The notes beneath the pieces are model-generated. The model was not told the DNA's origin and made no database searches. It saw only the letters and a list, made by a program, of their open reading frames with translations. Below are positions 1 through 10,387 of a stretch of DNA of 64,000 nt, one piece after another (positions within the stretch are counted from its first letter, which is position 1; every line of letters begins with the position of its first letter). Source of the DNA: Aurantiochytrium sp. KH105 (lineage: Eukaryota > Sar > Bigyra > Thraustochytrida > Thraustochytriidae); the NCBI GenBank assembly GCA_003116975.1, contig BGKB01000034.1, positions 428,307-492,306 on the forward strand. The letters are read 5' to 3'. The position numbers were made by a program, and so were the translations under genes.

Positions 1-172
1 GGGGCGGGCGGGCCCGCTGTTACCGCGCGGGGCCGCGGTGGGACGCGCGGTTTGCGCGACTTGCGCGGGCGGGGGGCGCACTTGCAGCGGCGCGGATACT
101 CGTGTTGCGGCGCGCGGCGCAGCCTCGGTTTTCCGGCCGGCGGCGGGAAGCCGGGCGGGGGCGGCGCATGGC

Positions 173-253
173 ATAGCGCACTTGCGGGGCGCGCATAGCC
201 GACTTGCGGACGCGGCGCGCGCAAGTGCGGAATGCGCGGCGCAAGTGCGCTAT
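173..253. promoter_or_regulatory. Cluster of four ATAGCGCACTTGCG-type elements
   Basis: Copies on the + strand are at 173-186 (ATAGCGCACTTGCG) and 195-208 (ATAGCCGACTTGCG), starting exactly 22 bp apart. Two more copies lie on the opposite strand at 220-233 (one substitution class different) and 240-253 (identical to the first). The pairs therefore face each other. The same element occurs as three copies with 22-bp spacing near 28354-28411, in the 5' flank of another RNA-binding gene. Function is inferred; a transcription-factor binding array is the simplest reading. Confidence 0.55.
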
Positions 254-315
254 GGCGGCGACCCATTCCGGCTGCGATTCCATCCATACTGGGAAAAGAG
301 AGGGCGCGAAAGAAG

Positions 316-317
<2 letters not shown>

Positions 318-353
<36 letters not shown>

Positions 354-355
354 AA
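318..355. repeat. (GAAA)n microsatellite
   Basis: About nine perfect tandem GAAA units in the upstream flank of the CELF-like gene. Confidence 0.95.
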
Positions 356-560
356 CCAAGCAAGCAGGAAAGCAGGAAAAGCAAACACGCAGAGCCGCCC
401 CGTGCAGCGCCGACGCGGGAGCGCAGCGCGGGCCGGGAGAGGCCGGCAGACCGCCGCCGCGCAGCCAGCGTCTCGGGCGCGCAGACGCGGAGGCAGCGAG
501 GCATCGCAGACGCCCGGGCAGCCAGACGTACGTCCATCCAGACGACATCCAGGCGACATT

Positions 561-584
561 CATCCATCCATCCATCCATCCATC
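561..584. repeat. (CATC)n microsatellite
   Basis: Six tandem CATC units. The same motif recurs at 17929-17951 in another intergenic region. Confidence 0.95.
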
Positions 585-921
585 TCATCTCGCGCGGTCG
601 TCGCGGAGCCGAGGCGGCGCGCGGCGCGGCGCGCGGGCGGGCAGGCAGGCCAGGCCGTGGCGCGCGCGAGCAGCAGCGGCGGCGCGAGGGCCCGGCGCCG
701 AGGCGCGAGCCCCGGCAAGCGAGGCGCCGCAGAGGCAGTTTTTCCCGCGCCAAGGCCAGCCGCCGAGCCGCGAAGCGCCGCGCGCGAAGCGCGAGCGCGC
801 GAGGCCGCGCGGCAGGGCGCCGCGCCCGACGGAGTCCGGGCGCGCGCTCGCGCCGCCCCCCTCCCCCCCTCGCCTCCTCGCGCCGCTCGAAGAAGCGGCC
901 GGGGCCGAGGCGGACGGGCCT

Positions 922-944
922 GCGAGCGAGCGAGCGAGCGAGCG
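922..944. repeat. (GAGC)n microsatellite
   Basis: Tandem GAGC units. The same unit recurs near 7527-7559, 18410-18434 and 46400, always in gene 5' flanks. Confidence 0.9.
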
Positions 945-1134
945 GGCTGTAGCTGCTGAGCTCGGGGCCAGATACTGTGACAACCCAGGCGAGACCAGAC
1001 TGCCGAGGAGCGCGCGAGCGAGCGCTTGCGGAGCGACTTTAGGCTCGAGGAAGAGACACGGCATCTGTGTGTGTGTGTTTGTGCGTCGTTCGTGAAGATC
1101 GCGAGCGAGGAAAAGGAAAAAGGTGTCCGTGCGC

Positions 1135-3183
1135 ATGGCGACGAGCAACGGCGCGACGGAGGCAGAGCACCAGAGCCCGCCTTCGTCGCCGAGGTCAGCG
1201 CCGCTGGAGAGGATCGTGGGCGACGACCTGGGCGTGCTGGAAATGGCCGCACGCGCGCGCGACGACCAAATGAGCGACGACTTTGGCGTGCTCAAGCTCA
1301 TCGACGAGTCACAGGATATTAACAACGTCGCAACCGGCTCGCCCGAAGAAGTTCGCACGGCGCTCTCGACCCCCCTCATGTCGGGTGGCGCTGCAGAAGG
1401 CGAGGCCAAGGGCGGCGACGACGAACGGCACTCCACATCGGTGGTGCACAGCGGCTTTGCCGACCTTGACCCCGTGGGATCCTCGCGGAGCGTCAGCGGC
1501 TCCCCCGTATCCTCGGTCAACTGGGACGCGCCTCTCACCGGCGGCAGCGTCAACTCGATGCTCCACGAAGTCACTTCGCCGCTTGGTTTTAGCAACCCGT
1601 TTTCACCCGAAGAAATTCCCAAAGGCCCACGCGGAGGCGCCGAGGCGCGCAAATCTCGCCGCTGGACCGTCAACGTCCCGTCCCTGTCCCATTTTGGAGA
1701 GGGGGGCGTCGGCACCGAAGGGGGCCAGGAGAACATTTTCAGCAACATTCATCTCCCACCCGTAGGAGAAACCGGGGCCTCCCTTGGAGACCAGGACGCT
1801 AACGCCCGGCTGCCGCAGGCAGGCGCGGGTTCGGGCTTGACGGGATACAACCCTTCCGTGCTCGCCTTTCTCGATCCAGAGACGCAGCTGGAGCTCAACG
1901 ACCTCGTTCTCGAGGAGGCGCGTCTTCGTAACCAGCTGCATGCGATCTTAGAACGCAAGCGCGATCTTCTCGAGGCTGCTGGTGTGCAGGCCAACGGCGC
2001 GGACGTCTTGGGTCCTCCGCCGCCGCCGCCGCCGGATCTCAGCCCTCCTTCGAGCCCGAGCCCCGGCCCGCTCGCGGGCAACCACGCGCCGCGGCAAGTC
2101 CCTCCTCGCGCTCAACAGCAGCAGCAGCAGCAGCAGCAGCAAACAATGCGCCGCTTCTCGGCCTACGACGCAAGTCCTGCGGGCTGGGCACCGCCGCCGG
2201 GCCATTTCGCACAGGGCGCAGGCTCGCCCGCTTCGCTTCGCAAATCCAACAGCGACGAGTCCTCGACGGTTGCGAGCAATGCGGGGGGCGAGGATAATTT
2301 CCCCGTGCCTACCTTGCAGTCTGCCCCCGTGAACGGGTCCTCTTGGGATGGCGGCCGTTCGCGACGGCACACCGTGGGAGGCAACCCTCCTGCGGGCGCG
2401 CCGGGCATGCCGTACTCTGGTTTCTACGCTGGTGGCTTCGACCCTGCAAGCTTGCCCGGGGGCGCGAACGGCAACTACAACAGCAATTTCTACCCTTCGC
2501 CACACGCCATGGCTCTTTTGCAACATCAGCAGCAGCAGCAACAACAACAACAACAGGCCTCGGACTCGTTCTTTTACCAGCAGCAGGCGTCAAGCCCCAG
2601 TCCGGGCCACCGCTCGCACCAGACCTCGGCACGCATGGGTTCTCCTCTGCAGGCTGCCTCGCCGAGCCAGGGCATGGACGCCAAGAACCAGCAGCTTCGC
2701 TCCTCGTCGAGCGCGTCGAACAGCTCCATTTCTCGGCCCAACGCCCCGTCCTCGCCTCCTCCATCGCTACAAGGCCAGCAACAGCAGGGTCAGCAACAGC
2801 AGCGCCAGCCCGGGGCGCATTCGCACCCGCACCCGCATGGCGGGCAGCCTGGAAATGGCCTTCCGTCCGCTTCGAAGCAGGCCACGGGTCCTCCCGGTGC
2901 CAACATTTTCGTGTTCAACTTCCCACGCAGCTTCGAGGACAAGGATCTCGAAGCTGCCTTTGCACCCTTTGGGAACATTCTGTCTGCAACAGTGTTTATC
3001 GACAAGGTCACGGGCAAGTCCAAGTGTTTCGGCTTTGTCTCGTACGATGTGGTGGAAAGCGCCCAGCAGGCTATCGCCACGATGAACGGCGCCGCTCTCG
3101 GCGGCAAGGTCGTCAAGGTCCAAATCAAGCGCGAGCGCAGCGCTCGCAATGACAATCCGCAAGACCACTCCATGGGCTCCTAA
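1135..3183 (+). CDS. CELF/Bruno-like RNA-binding protein with one C-terminal RRM
   Basis: 682 aa. The first ATG of the frame is at 1135; the frame stays open slightly upstream only through a GTG. The C-terminus holds one RRM at about residues 588-664, with RNP2 (IFVFNF) and RNP1 (KCFGFVSY) clearly visible. The RRM resembles the third RRM of animal CELF/CUGBP and Bruno proteins (shared FGNILSATVFIDKVTGKSK-type strand), which binds GU/U-rich RNA in splicing and translation control. The first ~585 residues are low complexity: a proline run near 293-299, glutamine runs near 328-337 and 464-475, and Ser/Pro/Asn-rich sequence. A short helical segment (ELNDLVLEEARLRNQL) lies near 245. No RRM1 or RRM2 is present, so this is CELF-like by RRM similarity only. 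The poly-Q regions suggest condensate-type assembly, by inference. Confidence 0.85.
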   Translation: MATSNGATEAEHQSPPSSPRSAPLERIVGDDLGVLEMAARARDDQMSDDFGVLKLIDESQDINNVATGSPEEVRTALSTPLMSGGAAEGEAKGGDDERHSTSVVHSGFADLDPVGSSRSVSGSPVSSVNWDAPLTGGSVNSMLHEVTSPLGFSNPFSPEEIPKGPRGGAEARKSRRWTVNVPSLSHFGEGGVGTEGGQENIFSNIHLPPVGETGASLGDQDANARLPQAGAGSGLTGYNPSVLAFLDPETQLELNDLVLEEARLRNQLHAILERKRDLLEAAGVQANGADVLGPPPPPPPDLSPPSSPSPGPLAGNHAPRQVPPRAQQQQQQQQQQTMRRFSAYDASPAGWAPPPGHFAQGAGSPASLRKSNSDESSTVASNAGGEDNFPVPTLQSAPVNGSSWDGGRSRRHTVGGNPPAGAPGMPYSGFYAGGFDPASLPGGANGNYNSNFYPSPHAMALLQHQQQQQQQQQQASDSFFYQQQASSPSPGHRSHQTSARMGSPLQAASPSQGMDAKNQQLRSSSSASNSSISRPNAPSSPPPSLQGQQQQGQQQQRQPGAHSHPHPHGGQPGNGLPSASKQATGPPGANIFVFNFPRSFEDKDLEAAFAPFGNILSATVFIDKVTGKSKCFGFVSYDVVESAQQAIATMNGAALGGKVVKVQIKRERSARNDNPQDHSMGS

Positions 3184-3948
3184 TGATACCAGGTGCGCAA
3201 GCGGCAAAGGCCGGACCAGGCGAGGCAAGGATCAAGGGAGAAAAAGTCTTGGAGGGACGGCATACCGCGAGAGGCGGCGTGTGTCCCTTTGCTTTCCCCC
3301 TCTCACTTTGTCTGCAATTCTCCCTCTCTCTCTTTTTCTCTTTTTCCTCACGACTATTTGACTGAACATGGAGTCATCCTGGAGAGAGAGAGTAAGAGAG
3401 AGAGCGTGAAAATCGTTTGTTTATTCAGCCATCCGTCTATTCATCTCATTTTCTTCCCGCACCGTCTGCCCTTTGCGGGCGGTGGTGCAAGGCAACGTGT
3501 CTTTATGTGTATGCCATGCACGTCCGGAGCTGATAATGAGGCCAGAGGGCGCGATGGGGCCGAGATTCGTCCTTTCTCCTCGCCCCTTGCCTTTTCTGTA
3601 CCTGCATCTCGTTATCCTCTGCTCCCGTTCAAGTTTTCGACAAACCCCACCCCCCTACTTACCTACCTTATGATCAACCTTGTGTCTGCTTCCGATCGAA
3701 CTATCAATCAATCTATTCCCTTCGCTGACCGTAACCTTTTTCCAAATATTTCATCCTTTTGTGCTGCTTACTAGTCCTTGCGAACGAGAGATACGCATAG
3801 AAAGAGAGAGAGAGAAATGGTCCAAACTCGATTAGCAGTCATTCAGGCAGGCAGGCAGGCTAATCAAATGGCTGAGTGCCCTCGTTGTCTTGTGCTGCTG
3901 TGAAAAAATCAGCACAAACGAGCAAAGCTGCGCTTCCATCGAGACTTC
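3184..3948. other. Convergent 3' intergenic region
   Basis: This 765-bp stretch lies between two convergent genes and probably holds both 3' UTRs. It is pyrimidine-rich and lower in GC than the genes. It has CT runs near 3310-3350, a GAGA run near 3381-3410 and a (GGCA)n run near 3844-3860. No gene is seen. Confidence 0.6.
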
Positions 3949-6012
3949 TTATGCAGACTCTTCGCAAGCCTCGGTCGGATCAACGCCAAGCTTTGCTTCC
4001 CTCTCACGTTGAGTTTCCTCCATGATCTCACGAAGCATCTCCTCCTCGAGCGCTTGGCGCTCGTCCTTGATACCATGCTCCAGGAGCCATCGTTCCGCAT
4101 CGAGAGCTGCCATGGCTCCCGTGCCGGCTGATGTGATGGCCTGACGGTAGACTGCGTCAGCAACATCACCAGCCGCGAAGACACCTTGCACCGAGGTGCG
4201 CGTCGAAGGCCCCGGCACCTCAAGATATCCCTGGTCATTCATCGTGAGCTGACCGCGGAATGGCCATGTGTTGGGCGTGTGGCCAATCGCGACAAAGGCG
4301 CCGCTCACAGAAAGCGTCATCTCCTCGCCAGAGTCGGTCTTGCGCAGCTTGACCGCCGTGAGGAGCTCAATGTCCTCCGTCGTGTCAGCGCCCTGCGCGT
4401 TCATGTGCGGGTCCTTGTCGGCCTCCTCCGGTGTCTCCGTGTGGCCGATAAAGTCTACGATTGTAGTGTTCCAGAGAACCTCAATCTTGGGATGCTCCAT
4501 GACGCGTTGCGCGAGAATGAGCGACGCCTTGCTAAAGGTGTCTCGTCGGTGCACGATCGTCACCTTGGAGCACATGGTCGCCAAGTGCAGTGCCTCCTCC
4601 ATGGCAGTGTCGCCACCACCGACCACCACAACCTCTTGATCACGATACAAGTAGCCATCGCACGTAGCACACGCCGACACGCCGCCACCCTTGAACTTTT
4701 CCTCTGACTCGAGGCCGAGCCACTTGGACGCGGCGCCTGTTGCTACCACAACAGTGTGCGTCGAAATGCTGGACGAGTTCAAGCGCAGTACGTGGGGCTG
4801 GCCCGTCGTGGCGCTGAGCTCCACGCCGGAGACCATTTCGTCGCTAAAGACCGCACCGTAGCGCGCTGCCTGCTTTTGCATCTCGTACACTACGGCCGGT
4901 CCAGTAATGTCGATCGCGAGGCCTGGATAGTTTTCCACGAGCACACCCTTGCCGCAGAGCTGGCCATCATTCGGCGGACCGACCACGACAGGCCGCAGAC
5001 CGGCTCGCGCAGCGTATACGGCAGCACTAAGACCCGCGGGGCCGGCACCGATGATGACCACGCGTTCCGCAAGACCATCCGGGTCCGGCGTGTACATGTT
5101 GAATGTTGGCGTATCTTCGCCGTCATCTTCTTCGTCCTCGTCCTCGCTGCCATTCTCTTCCATTTGCGCCTCGAGTTCGGCCTTGCGCTTCTCGAGCTCG
5201 GCCTCAAGGGCATCCATGCTGGCAAGATGGAGGTTCGGCTTGAGCGGCTCGTCTTTGGCTCGTCGTGACGAAGTCGACGATGCCGGCGGGGGCGTCGTTT
5301 GCTGTTGCTGCTGCTGCTTTGCGCCCTGTTTCGGGTCCTCGGCGCTTTGCGGCGCGTCCGGGTCGTAGCGCAGCGTAGTCTCCGGGGCGACGCCGTACTT
5401 TTTCTTGAGCGCCTTGGCCAAGTTGCGGTGGCCCTTGCCGCCCTCTTCGCCGCCGGCCTTCTTCATGACCTTGTCGAGATTCTCGTCGGTTGCTTTGTCG
5501 GGAGCGTGTTCCTTGTAAAAGCTTTCTAGTGCCTCGCGCGTGATTTTCACGTTGTTTGCCTTGAAGTCGCTTGCGAGTCGGCTGGCCCACGCTTGCAGCT
5601 GCTGCAGGTCGCCTCCGGAAAACTGGTGCTGCTTCTTGCCGTTTTGGTAGAACTGAAACGTTGGCATGCTCCGAATCCGCTGCTGCGAGCTCGTCTCACG
5701 GTTCCCGTTCACGTCAACTTTGGCAAAGACAACCTTGTCGCGGTACTGCTTGGCCAGGTTCTTGTAATGCGGCGCGATTTGCCTGCACGGCCCGCACCCA
5801 TCGCTGTAGTAGTCGATGATGACGCCCAGTCCCGTCACATCGCGATGGTAGTTGAGCAGCCGCGTGAATTCCTTTTGCGTCCGCAAGTTGCGCACCAGCG
5901 GTCGAGCTCCTGTCGCGCCGAGGACCGCGGTCGTCAGCGTCAGGACAGCCACGAAAGCCCTCGCGAGGGCGCCTTTCGACGCGTACGAGGCGGAGGTGGT
6001 GGTCGTCGCCAT
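3949..6012 (-). CDS. Secretory thioredoxin-thioredoxin reductase fusion (Trx-NTR order)
   Basis: 687 aa from the ATG at 6012. A hydrophobic N-terminus (about residues 14-36) looks like a signal peptide or signal anchor. A thioredoxin domain (about 40-140) carries the active site C73-G-P-C76. A charged helical linker (about 155-215, ending in a KALKKKYG-type motif common in protist proteins) and a poly-Q/acidic linker follow. The rest (about 313-670) is a low-molecular-weight NADPH-thioredoxin reductase: FAD motif GAGPAG, redox centre C448-A-T-C451 followed by DG, NADPH motif GGGDTA with HRRDTF, and the C-terminal FAAGDV motif. Family knowledge: NTR passes electrons from NADPH through FAD to thioredoxin. 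The known plant NTRC and mycobacterial fusions place NTR first; here Trx comes first. The signal peptide implies ER, secretory or plastid-type routing. Confidence 0.93.
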   Translation of the reverse strand: MATTTTSASYASKGALARAFVAVLTLTTAVLGATGARPLVRNLRTQKEFTRLLNYHRDVTGLGVIIDYYSDGCGPCRQIAPHYKNLAKQYRDKVVFAKVDVNGNRETSSQQRIRSMPTFQFYQNGKKQHQFSGGDLQQLQAWASRLASDFKANNVKITREALESFYKEHAPDKATDENLDKVMKKAGGEEGGKGHRNLAKALKKKYGVAPETTLRYDPDAPQSAEDPKQGAKQQQQQQTTPPPASSTSSRRAKDEPLKPNLHLASMDALEAELEKRKAELEAQMEENGSEDEDEEDDGEDTPTFNMYTPDPDGLAERVVIIGAGPAGLSAAVYAARAGLRPVVVGPPNDGQLCGKGVLVENYPGLAIDITGPAVVYEMQKQAARYGAVFSDEMVSGVELSATTGQPHVLRLNSSSISTHTVVVATGAASKWLGLESEEKFKGGGVSACATCDGYLYRDQEVVVVGGGDTAMEEALHLATMCSKVTIVHRRDTFSKASLILAQRVMEHPKIEVLWNTTIVDFIGHTETPEEADKDPHMNAQGADTTEDIELLTAVKLRKTDSGEEMTLSVSGAFVAIGHTPNTWPFRGQLTMNDQGYLEVPGPSTRTSVQGVFAAGDVADAVYRQAITSAGTGAMAALDAERWLLEHGIKDERQALEEEMLREIMEETQREREAKLGVDPTEACEESA

Positions 6013-7698
6013 GGTTTGTCTCGTCACGCGACTCTCCCCCGCTCTCCCTCGATCACGAAAGGGGTCTCGCTCCCTTCGGAAACGGAGGTCTTCTCGCGCG
6101 ACGCGCGCCGCACGCACCCCGCCCCGCTCGCCCAGCGCGTCAGCCGTCTCCGGCGCGGAGACCTCGCCCGACCTCCCGAGCCGCTCGCGCGCCAAGCGGT
6201 TCTGCGCCACGCTGTTCGTTCGACTCGACGTTGGCGCCGCCCCGAAGAGACCTATCGCGCTTAGGTCCCTTTCTCCCTTCCGAGCCCCTGCGCAACGCAC
6301 TTTCGGGCGAGCGCTCTCCCGGCCATCGCGGACGCAGGCCCGAGCGCAGAGCGAGCGGCGCAGACCGGCGCAGACGTCTCTGTGCGCGCGCGCGGCGGCC
6401 GGCAGACGAGCGACCTTGTCCTCGTCGAGGTCCGCCGCCGAGTTTTTTGCGGAGGCGAAACGAGCCAGCAAGATCCGGCGAGCCATCTCTGGCATCTCGT
6501 CGCATCTCATCTCGTCACACCTCATCATATCTCATCTCATCTCATCTCATCTCTGCGGCTCTTCGAGCTGGCTGGCCTCGGGAGAACGAACACGCCGCTC
6601 GCCCGCTCGATCGTCCGCGCGTCCGTGACGACAGACGCGGAGACCGAGGCCCTCTGGCACGCGCGCGGGCGAGGGATGCGAGCCCGATAAAGGTCGCGCG
6701 CCGCGCTCGGTCGGGTCTGGCTGGCTGGCCAGGCGGCGATGCCGCGGCAGCTCGAGCCTGGCGCCGCCTCGCAGCTGCAGCTGCAGCTCGCTCGCTCGCT
6801 CGCTCGCGCCGTGCGCCCGTGCCGCGCGGCAGCGGGCGCGAGCGTCGGGGAGCACGGGCCTCCATCTTGGATCAGAATCTTTCGCCCTGCATCGTGCGTC
6901 GAAAAGCCTCCGGACACCATGCGTCTGTCCGTCTGAGCGTCTGGTCTGTGCATGTCTGACATGGCATGTCGAGCGTGTCGGCTGCCGAAGCTACCAGGTT
7001 GTTCGTACACGAGCCCGTGGCGAGCGCCCGAGGTCGCGCCAAGGTCGGCTCGCGTGCTCGCTCGGCGGCTGGCTCGCTTGGTCGGCGCCTCGCCTCGCCG
7101 CGGTCCCTCCCGAGGAGCACGTTTCTTCTCTTACTCATGTTACTCTTCCATTTCACTTCGCACACAGCGCATCTTTCCCCCATTTCCCTTCGTCGAGCCT
7201 CCGCCAGCTCGTCCCCGCCTTCCCGGACGCGCGGGACAGGAGCAACACTTGAGGGGCCGCGCCGCGCCAAAAGCGCGATCACGGAGCCGGATGCGGTGTC
7301 CGCAGCAGCGCAGGAGCGCGGGCGGGCGGTGGTCGCTTGCTCGCGAGGGCGGGCCTCTTGCCCCGGCCACTTGCGGGCCCGGCTCGGCCAGTGTGCGCCT
7401 CTGAGACCTCTTCTCTTCGTCTCGGGATGGCCGGCGTGGCGATGCTGGGCGGGCGGGCGACAGTGCAAGCAAACCCGAAAACTGCGGCGGGGACCCACAT
7501 ACGATACATACCTCCACGTCGGCCGGGCGAGCGAGCGAGCGAGCGAGCGAGCGAGCGAAGCAAAGTCGGAACGCGGGGAGGAGGAGAGGGCGGCGACACC
7601 GGGAGAGAGCTCGTAGGCAGGCAGGTGGACGGACGGCAAGACCCTCAGGAACTTGACGACGACAACGACGACGACGACGGCCAGCTTGCGAGGAAAAG
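6013..7698. other. Divergent promoter region with repeats
   Basis: 1.7 kb between two divergent starts. It contains a (CATCT)n-like run at about 6490-6552, a CAGCTGCAGCTGCAG block near 6770-6787 next to GCTC repeats, a (GAGC)n tract at 7527-7559 and a GACGACAAC run near 7655-7680. No open frame here has a recognisable domain. Nothing further is seen. Confidence 0.6.
7527..7559. repeat. (GAGC)n microsatellite
   Basis: About eight tandem GAGC units, 140 bp upstream of the secreted repeat-protein gene. Confidence 0.95.
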
Positions 7699-9480
7699 AT
7701 GCGAACGGCGTGCGTGGTCGGCGGAGTGCTGCTTGCGCTCGCCTTGGGGAGCGAGGTGGCGAACGCCGTAAGCCCCACGCTCCAGTTCGACGCAGGCACA
7801 AGTGCACCGTACTACTGTACTGATGATGAAGGTGCGTATTTATCGGGGGTTTTCACCGCCGCAGAGGGGCGCTCCGAGCAAGAAGGCCTCGAAGTATGCC
7901 TCGAATTGTTCGGATCCGCGGTGATCAAGTACAGCTATGAATCCATCTCGGAAGAGTTCTCGTGCTACCTTGACACTTCCGGTGATCTGATTGTCCTGCC
8001 AGAGGGCTGGACATACTTCAATGGACCCGACGAACGAGATTATATCGCAGACGCCGATGCAAGCCAAATCTCAACCTGCTACGACTTCTATGCTCTCCCG
8101 ACCCCGGAACCAACATCTTCTGGCGTGGTGGCTCCGGCATACGATGCAGGAAGAACTTATCTAGGTTTCTGCACGAATGAGGAGGGCACGGTCTTGCGTG
8201 GAATCTATACCTCGACAAACGGAAAATCGGAGCAGGAAGGCCTTGACACGTGCTTTGACGTTTTTGGGGACATTGTCATTGGGTACAGCTACGAGGCCGC
8301 CACGGACGAGTTTTCCTGCTACTTTGACTCGGTGGATGTGCCATCCATCCCAGACGGCTGGGAATACTTTGGGGATCCAGACGCGAGAGCTCCCGTTGCA
8401 GGCGGCTCCGGAACCCCGGATTCGGTTTGCTACGACTTTCTTGCGGACCCGACTCCCCAACCAACGCCATCGGGAACGCAGGTCCCAAGATATGACGCTG
8501 GTGAGATCTATGCAGGGTTCTGCGTTGACAGAGATGGCCTCGTTCTTTCTGGATACTTTACGGGCACGGACGGAAAGACAGAACAAGAAGGTCTTGACAC
8601 GTGCTTTGCGACATTTGGGGAAAGTGTGGTAGTCGGATACAGCTTCGAGGAACCATTGCAAGAGTTCACGTGCTACTTTGACAGCGCATCTTTACCTCCA
8701 TTGCCAAGCGGCTGGTCGTCCTTCGGAAGCTTGGATGCAAGGGCTCCCGTCGTAGGTGGCGATGGCAGCGCCAATTCTGTGTGCTACAACTTTCTCCTCG
8801 GCGTGACGCCGAGTCCCACTCCATTTCCTGACAGTGAGTGCTCAGCGCATGTTGTGGCTGCCGTGGACCGTACCTACGCGACTGATTTCCCCAAACCTGC
8901 AATTGAGAGCGTGAAAGAGGCCTACGACTTTGTTGAAGCAGTCGCTGAACGCCTCCCGCTCAGCAGCTCGCTGCCTTTCGGCCTGCTCGATCTCGACCGA
9001 ACCTCCACGAGTTGGCGTCTCGCAATTGACGCGGAAGACGCCACGGATAGTACTCTTGTTGCAACGACCATCGCGGAGGCCCGAGACGGCCTCGGCGCGG
9101 GCTCGCGGGCCTACGGTACAAAGTTTCCTCCCGTTTTCAAGGGCATTGCCAGCAAGCTCGCCTCTCTTGACGACGCGCCTGGGTTTATTCTCCTCGTCAG
9201 CGACGGCATCCTGCTCAAACCAGACAACTGGCCAATCTATGCTCGTCTCAAGAACAAGCTGACCAGTGACTACGGAACAAGCGCGCCCACCTTCTTGTGT
9301 TTCCGCACGGAGGGCGCGATCAATACCAAGTTCTTCGATTCTGTTTGCGACGAAACATTTTACCCTGGCATGGATAACAAAACCCTCGCCGAAATCGCGA
9401 CAGACATCACTGAGCAGATTTGCACTTCCCCTCTGTCGGAAATCCAGAGCTCTTCTGTGAGGCCCAGGGGACGACGCTAG
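7699..9480 (+). CDS. Secreted protein with three cysteine-containing repeats and a vWA-like C-terminal domain
   Basis: 593 aa. Residues 1-23 are a typical signal peptide ending AlaXAla-like before VSPT. Three tandem repeats of 117-118 residues begin at about 30, 148 and 265. Each has a YDAG-type start, a conserved GFC, the block KSEQEGLDTCF (or close variant), EFSCYFDS, a WxxFG turn and a C-terminal VCYDF, and each ends in a Pro/Thr linker such as TPQPTPSG. Four conserved cysteines per repeat suggest disulfides. The C-terminal ~210 residues (from about 380) look like a von Willebrand A fold: VAAVDRTYAT could be a degenerate MIDAS (DxSxS), followed by GFILLVSDG. No TM anchor is evident. Likely a surface or extracellular adhesive protein; the repeat family itself is not one I recognise. 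Confidence 0.8.
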   Translation: MRTACVVGGVLLALALGSEVANAVSPTLQFDAGTSAPYYCTDDEGAYLSGVFTAAEGRSEQEGLEVCLELFGSAVIKYSYESISEEFSCYLDTSGDLIVLPEGWTYFNGPDERDYIADADASQISTCYDFYALPTPEPTSSGVVAPAYDAGRTYLGFCTNEEGTVLRGIYTSTNGKSEQEGLDTCFDVFGDIVIGYSYEAATDEFSCYFDSVDVPSIPDGWEYFGDPDARAPVAGGSGTPDSVCYDFLADPTPQPTPSGTQVPRYDAGEIYAGFCVDRDGLVLSGYFTGTDGKTEQEGLDTCFATFGESVVVGYSFEEPLQEFTCYFDSASLPPLPSGWSSFGSLDARAPVVGGDGSANSVCYNFLLGVTPSPTPFPDSECSAHVVAAVDRTYATDFPKPAIESVKEAYDFVEAVAERLPLSSSLPFGLLDLDRTSTSWRLAIDAEDATDSTLVATTIAEARDGLGAGSRAYGTKFPPVFKGIASKLASLDDAPGFILLVSDGILLKPDNWPIYARLKNKLTSDYGTSAPTFLCFRTEGAINTKFFDSVCDETFYPGMDNKTLAEIATDITEQICTSPLSEIQSSSVRPRGRR

Positions 9481-10387
9481 CCGAGCACGGACGATATTAA
9501 AGTCCGTAGCCGATTCTTTCCTTCTCAAAATACTTGGTAAAGCGAGTCACCATATTTCTCAGTGACGATCAATGTGGGACGACCGTCATGATCTGGCTGT
9601 CATCTCTCGTCCCCTCGATCACAAAGCTCGCCTGCTGTGGTGCTAGTAATCATCAATTATTTCGTTCTCCATCCAAGCTTTGGAATGAATCTCAACGCGA
9701 ATGCAAATACGAGTGCGTGCAGACAATCAGCATGCATGCATCCTCCTCGTGATGAGCTGGACGGTCGATCGACTGGCTCCATGTACGTGCGCCTTGGGCC
9801 CATGTCCCACTCCTACTCACCTGGTACAAGCGAGCGTTCACATTCCGCGCCCAAGTCGAGCCGAGCTAGGCCTACTGCCAAATCCTTCCTGTTCACGCGC
9901 ACAGACAGCCACTGCAAAGTGCTCGGCGGCAGCCTCAGGAAACTGTCCCCACTCGCTTCCTCAGTCCGCGTCCCAAGCTGGACGATCACTCGTCGCAAAG
10001 CATACAAACAAATCAGTAACTCCAACATCGGCGCCGCGTGCCCTCGCTTCTCCGCCGGGCAGAGCCAACGACGGACGGCTGCAGCCTTTATCCGGTGACC
10101 GGCAGCGGGTCGACTCGGCGCGGCTGAGAACTATGGTCGCGAGGAGCTCGACGAGAGTACGTGGCGGAAATGATAAGAGTAGCAGTAGAAGTGGCGGTAG
10201 AAGGAGCAAGGCCGGCGGCGCGTCTGGCTCTCAACGCATATATTGGCGCCGCGACGCCGAGGAGAAAGCCGCGCAGGCCGCGACGGAAGAGCTGCAGAGC
10301 CGCAGAGAGGCCGCCGCGAGCGAAGACGAGGGCGGCGAGGGCCCGTCCCGGCGAGAGTGCGTCGGAGCCGAGGCTGCGCGAGCGAAA
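9481..10387. other. Intergenic region upstream of the MGQNTSK protein
   Basis: 907 bp between two + strand genes. The frame of the next gene is open through this region and contains an earlier ATG at 10133, but the sequence there reads as low-complexity Arg/Ser/Ala. I treat it as 5' UTR and promoter. No other gene is seen. Confidence 0.5.

Larger units (their letters stand above)
1..1134. other. 5' flank of the CELF-like gene, repeat-rich
   Basis: No convincing gene is seen. Open frames here run through simple repeats and GC-rich sequence on both strands and have no recognisable domain. The stretch holds four copies of a 14-bp element (173-253, listed separately), a (GAAA)n tract, a (CATC)n tract, a (GAGC)n tract and a short (TG)n tract near 1063-1080. 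It presumably holds the promoter and 5' UTR of the gene starting at 1135. Confidence 0.6.

Noticed and set aside
585-1748. 387-codon minus-strand frame over the CELF-like gene start
   Set aside because: Ser/Ala/Arg-rich shadow of GC-rich DNA with no domain; overlaps a better-supported gene.
10133-10387. Earlier ATG for the MGQNTSK protein
   Set aside because: The added 85 residues are Arg/Ser/Ala low complexity, and the later start gives a clear myristoylation site. Kept as a stated alternative.
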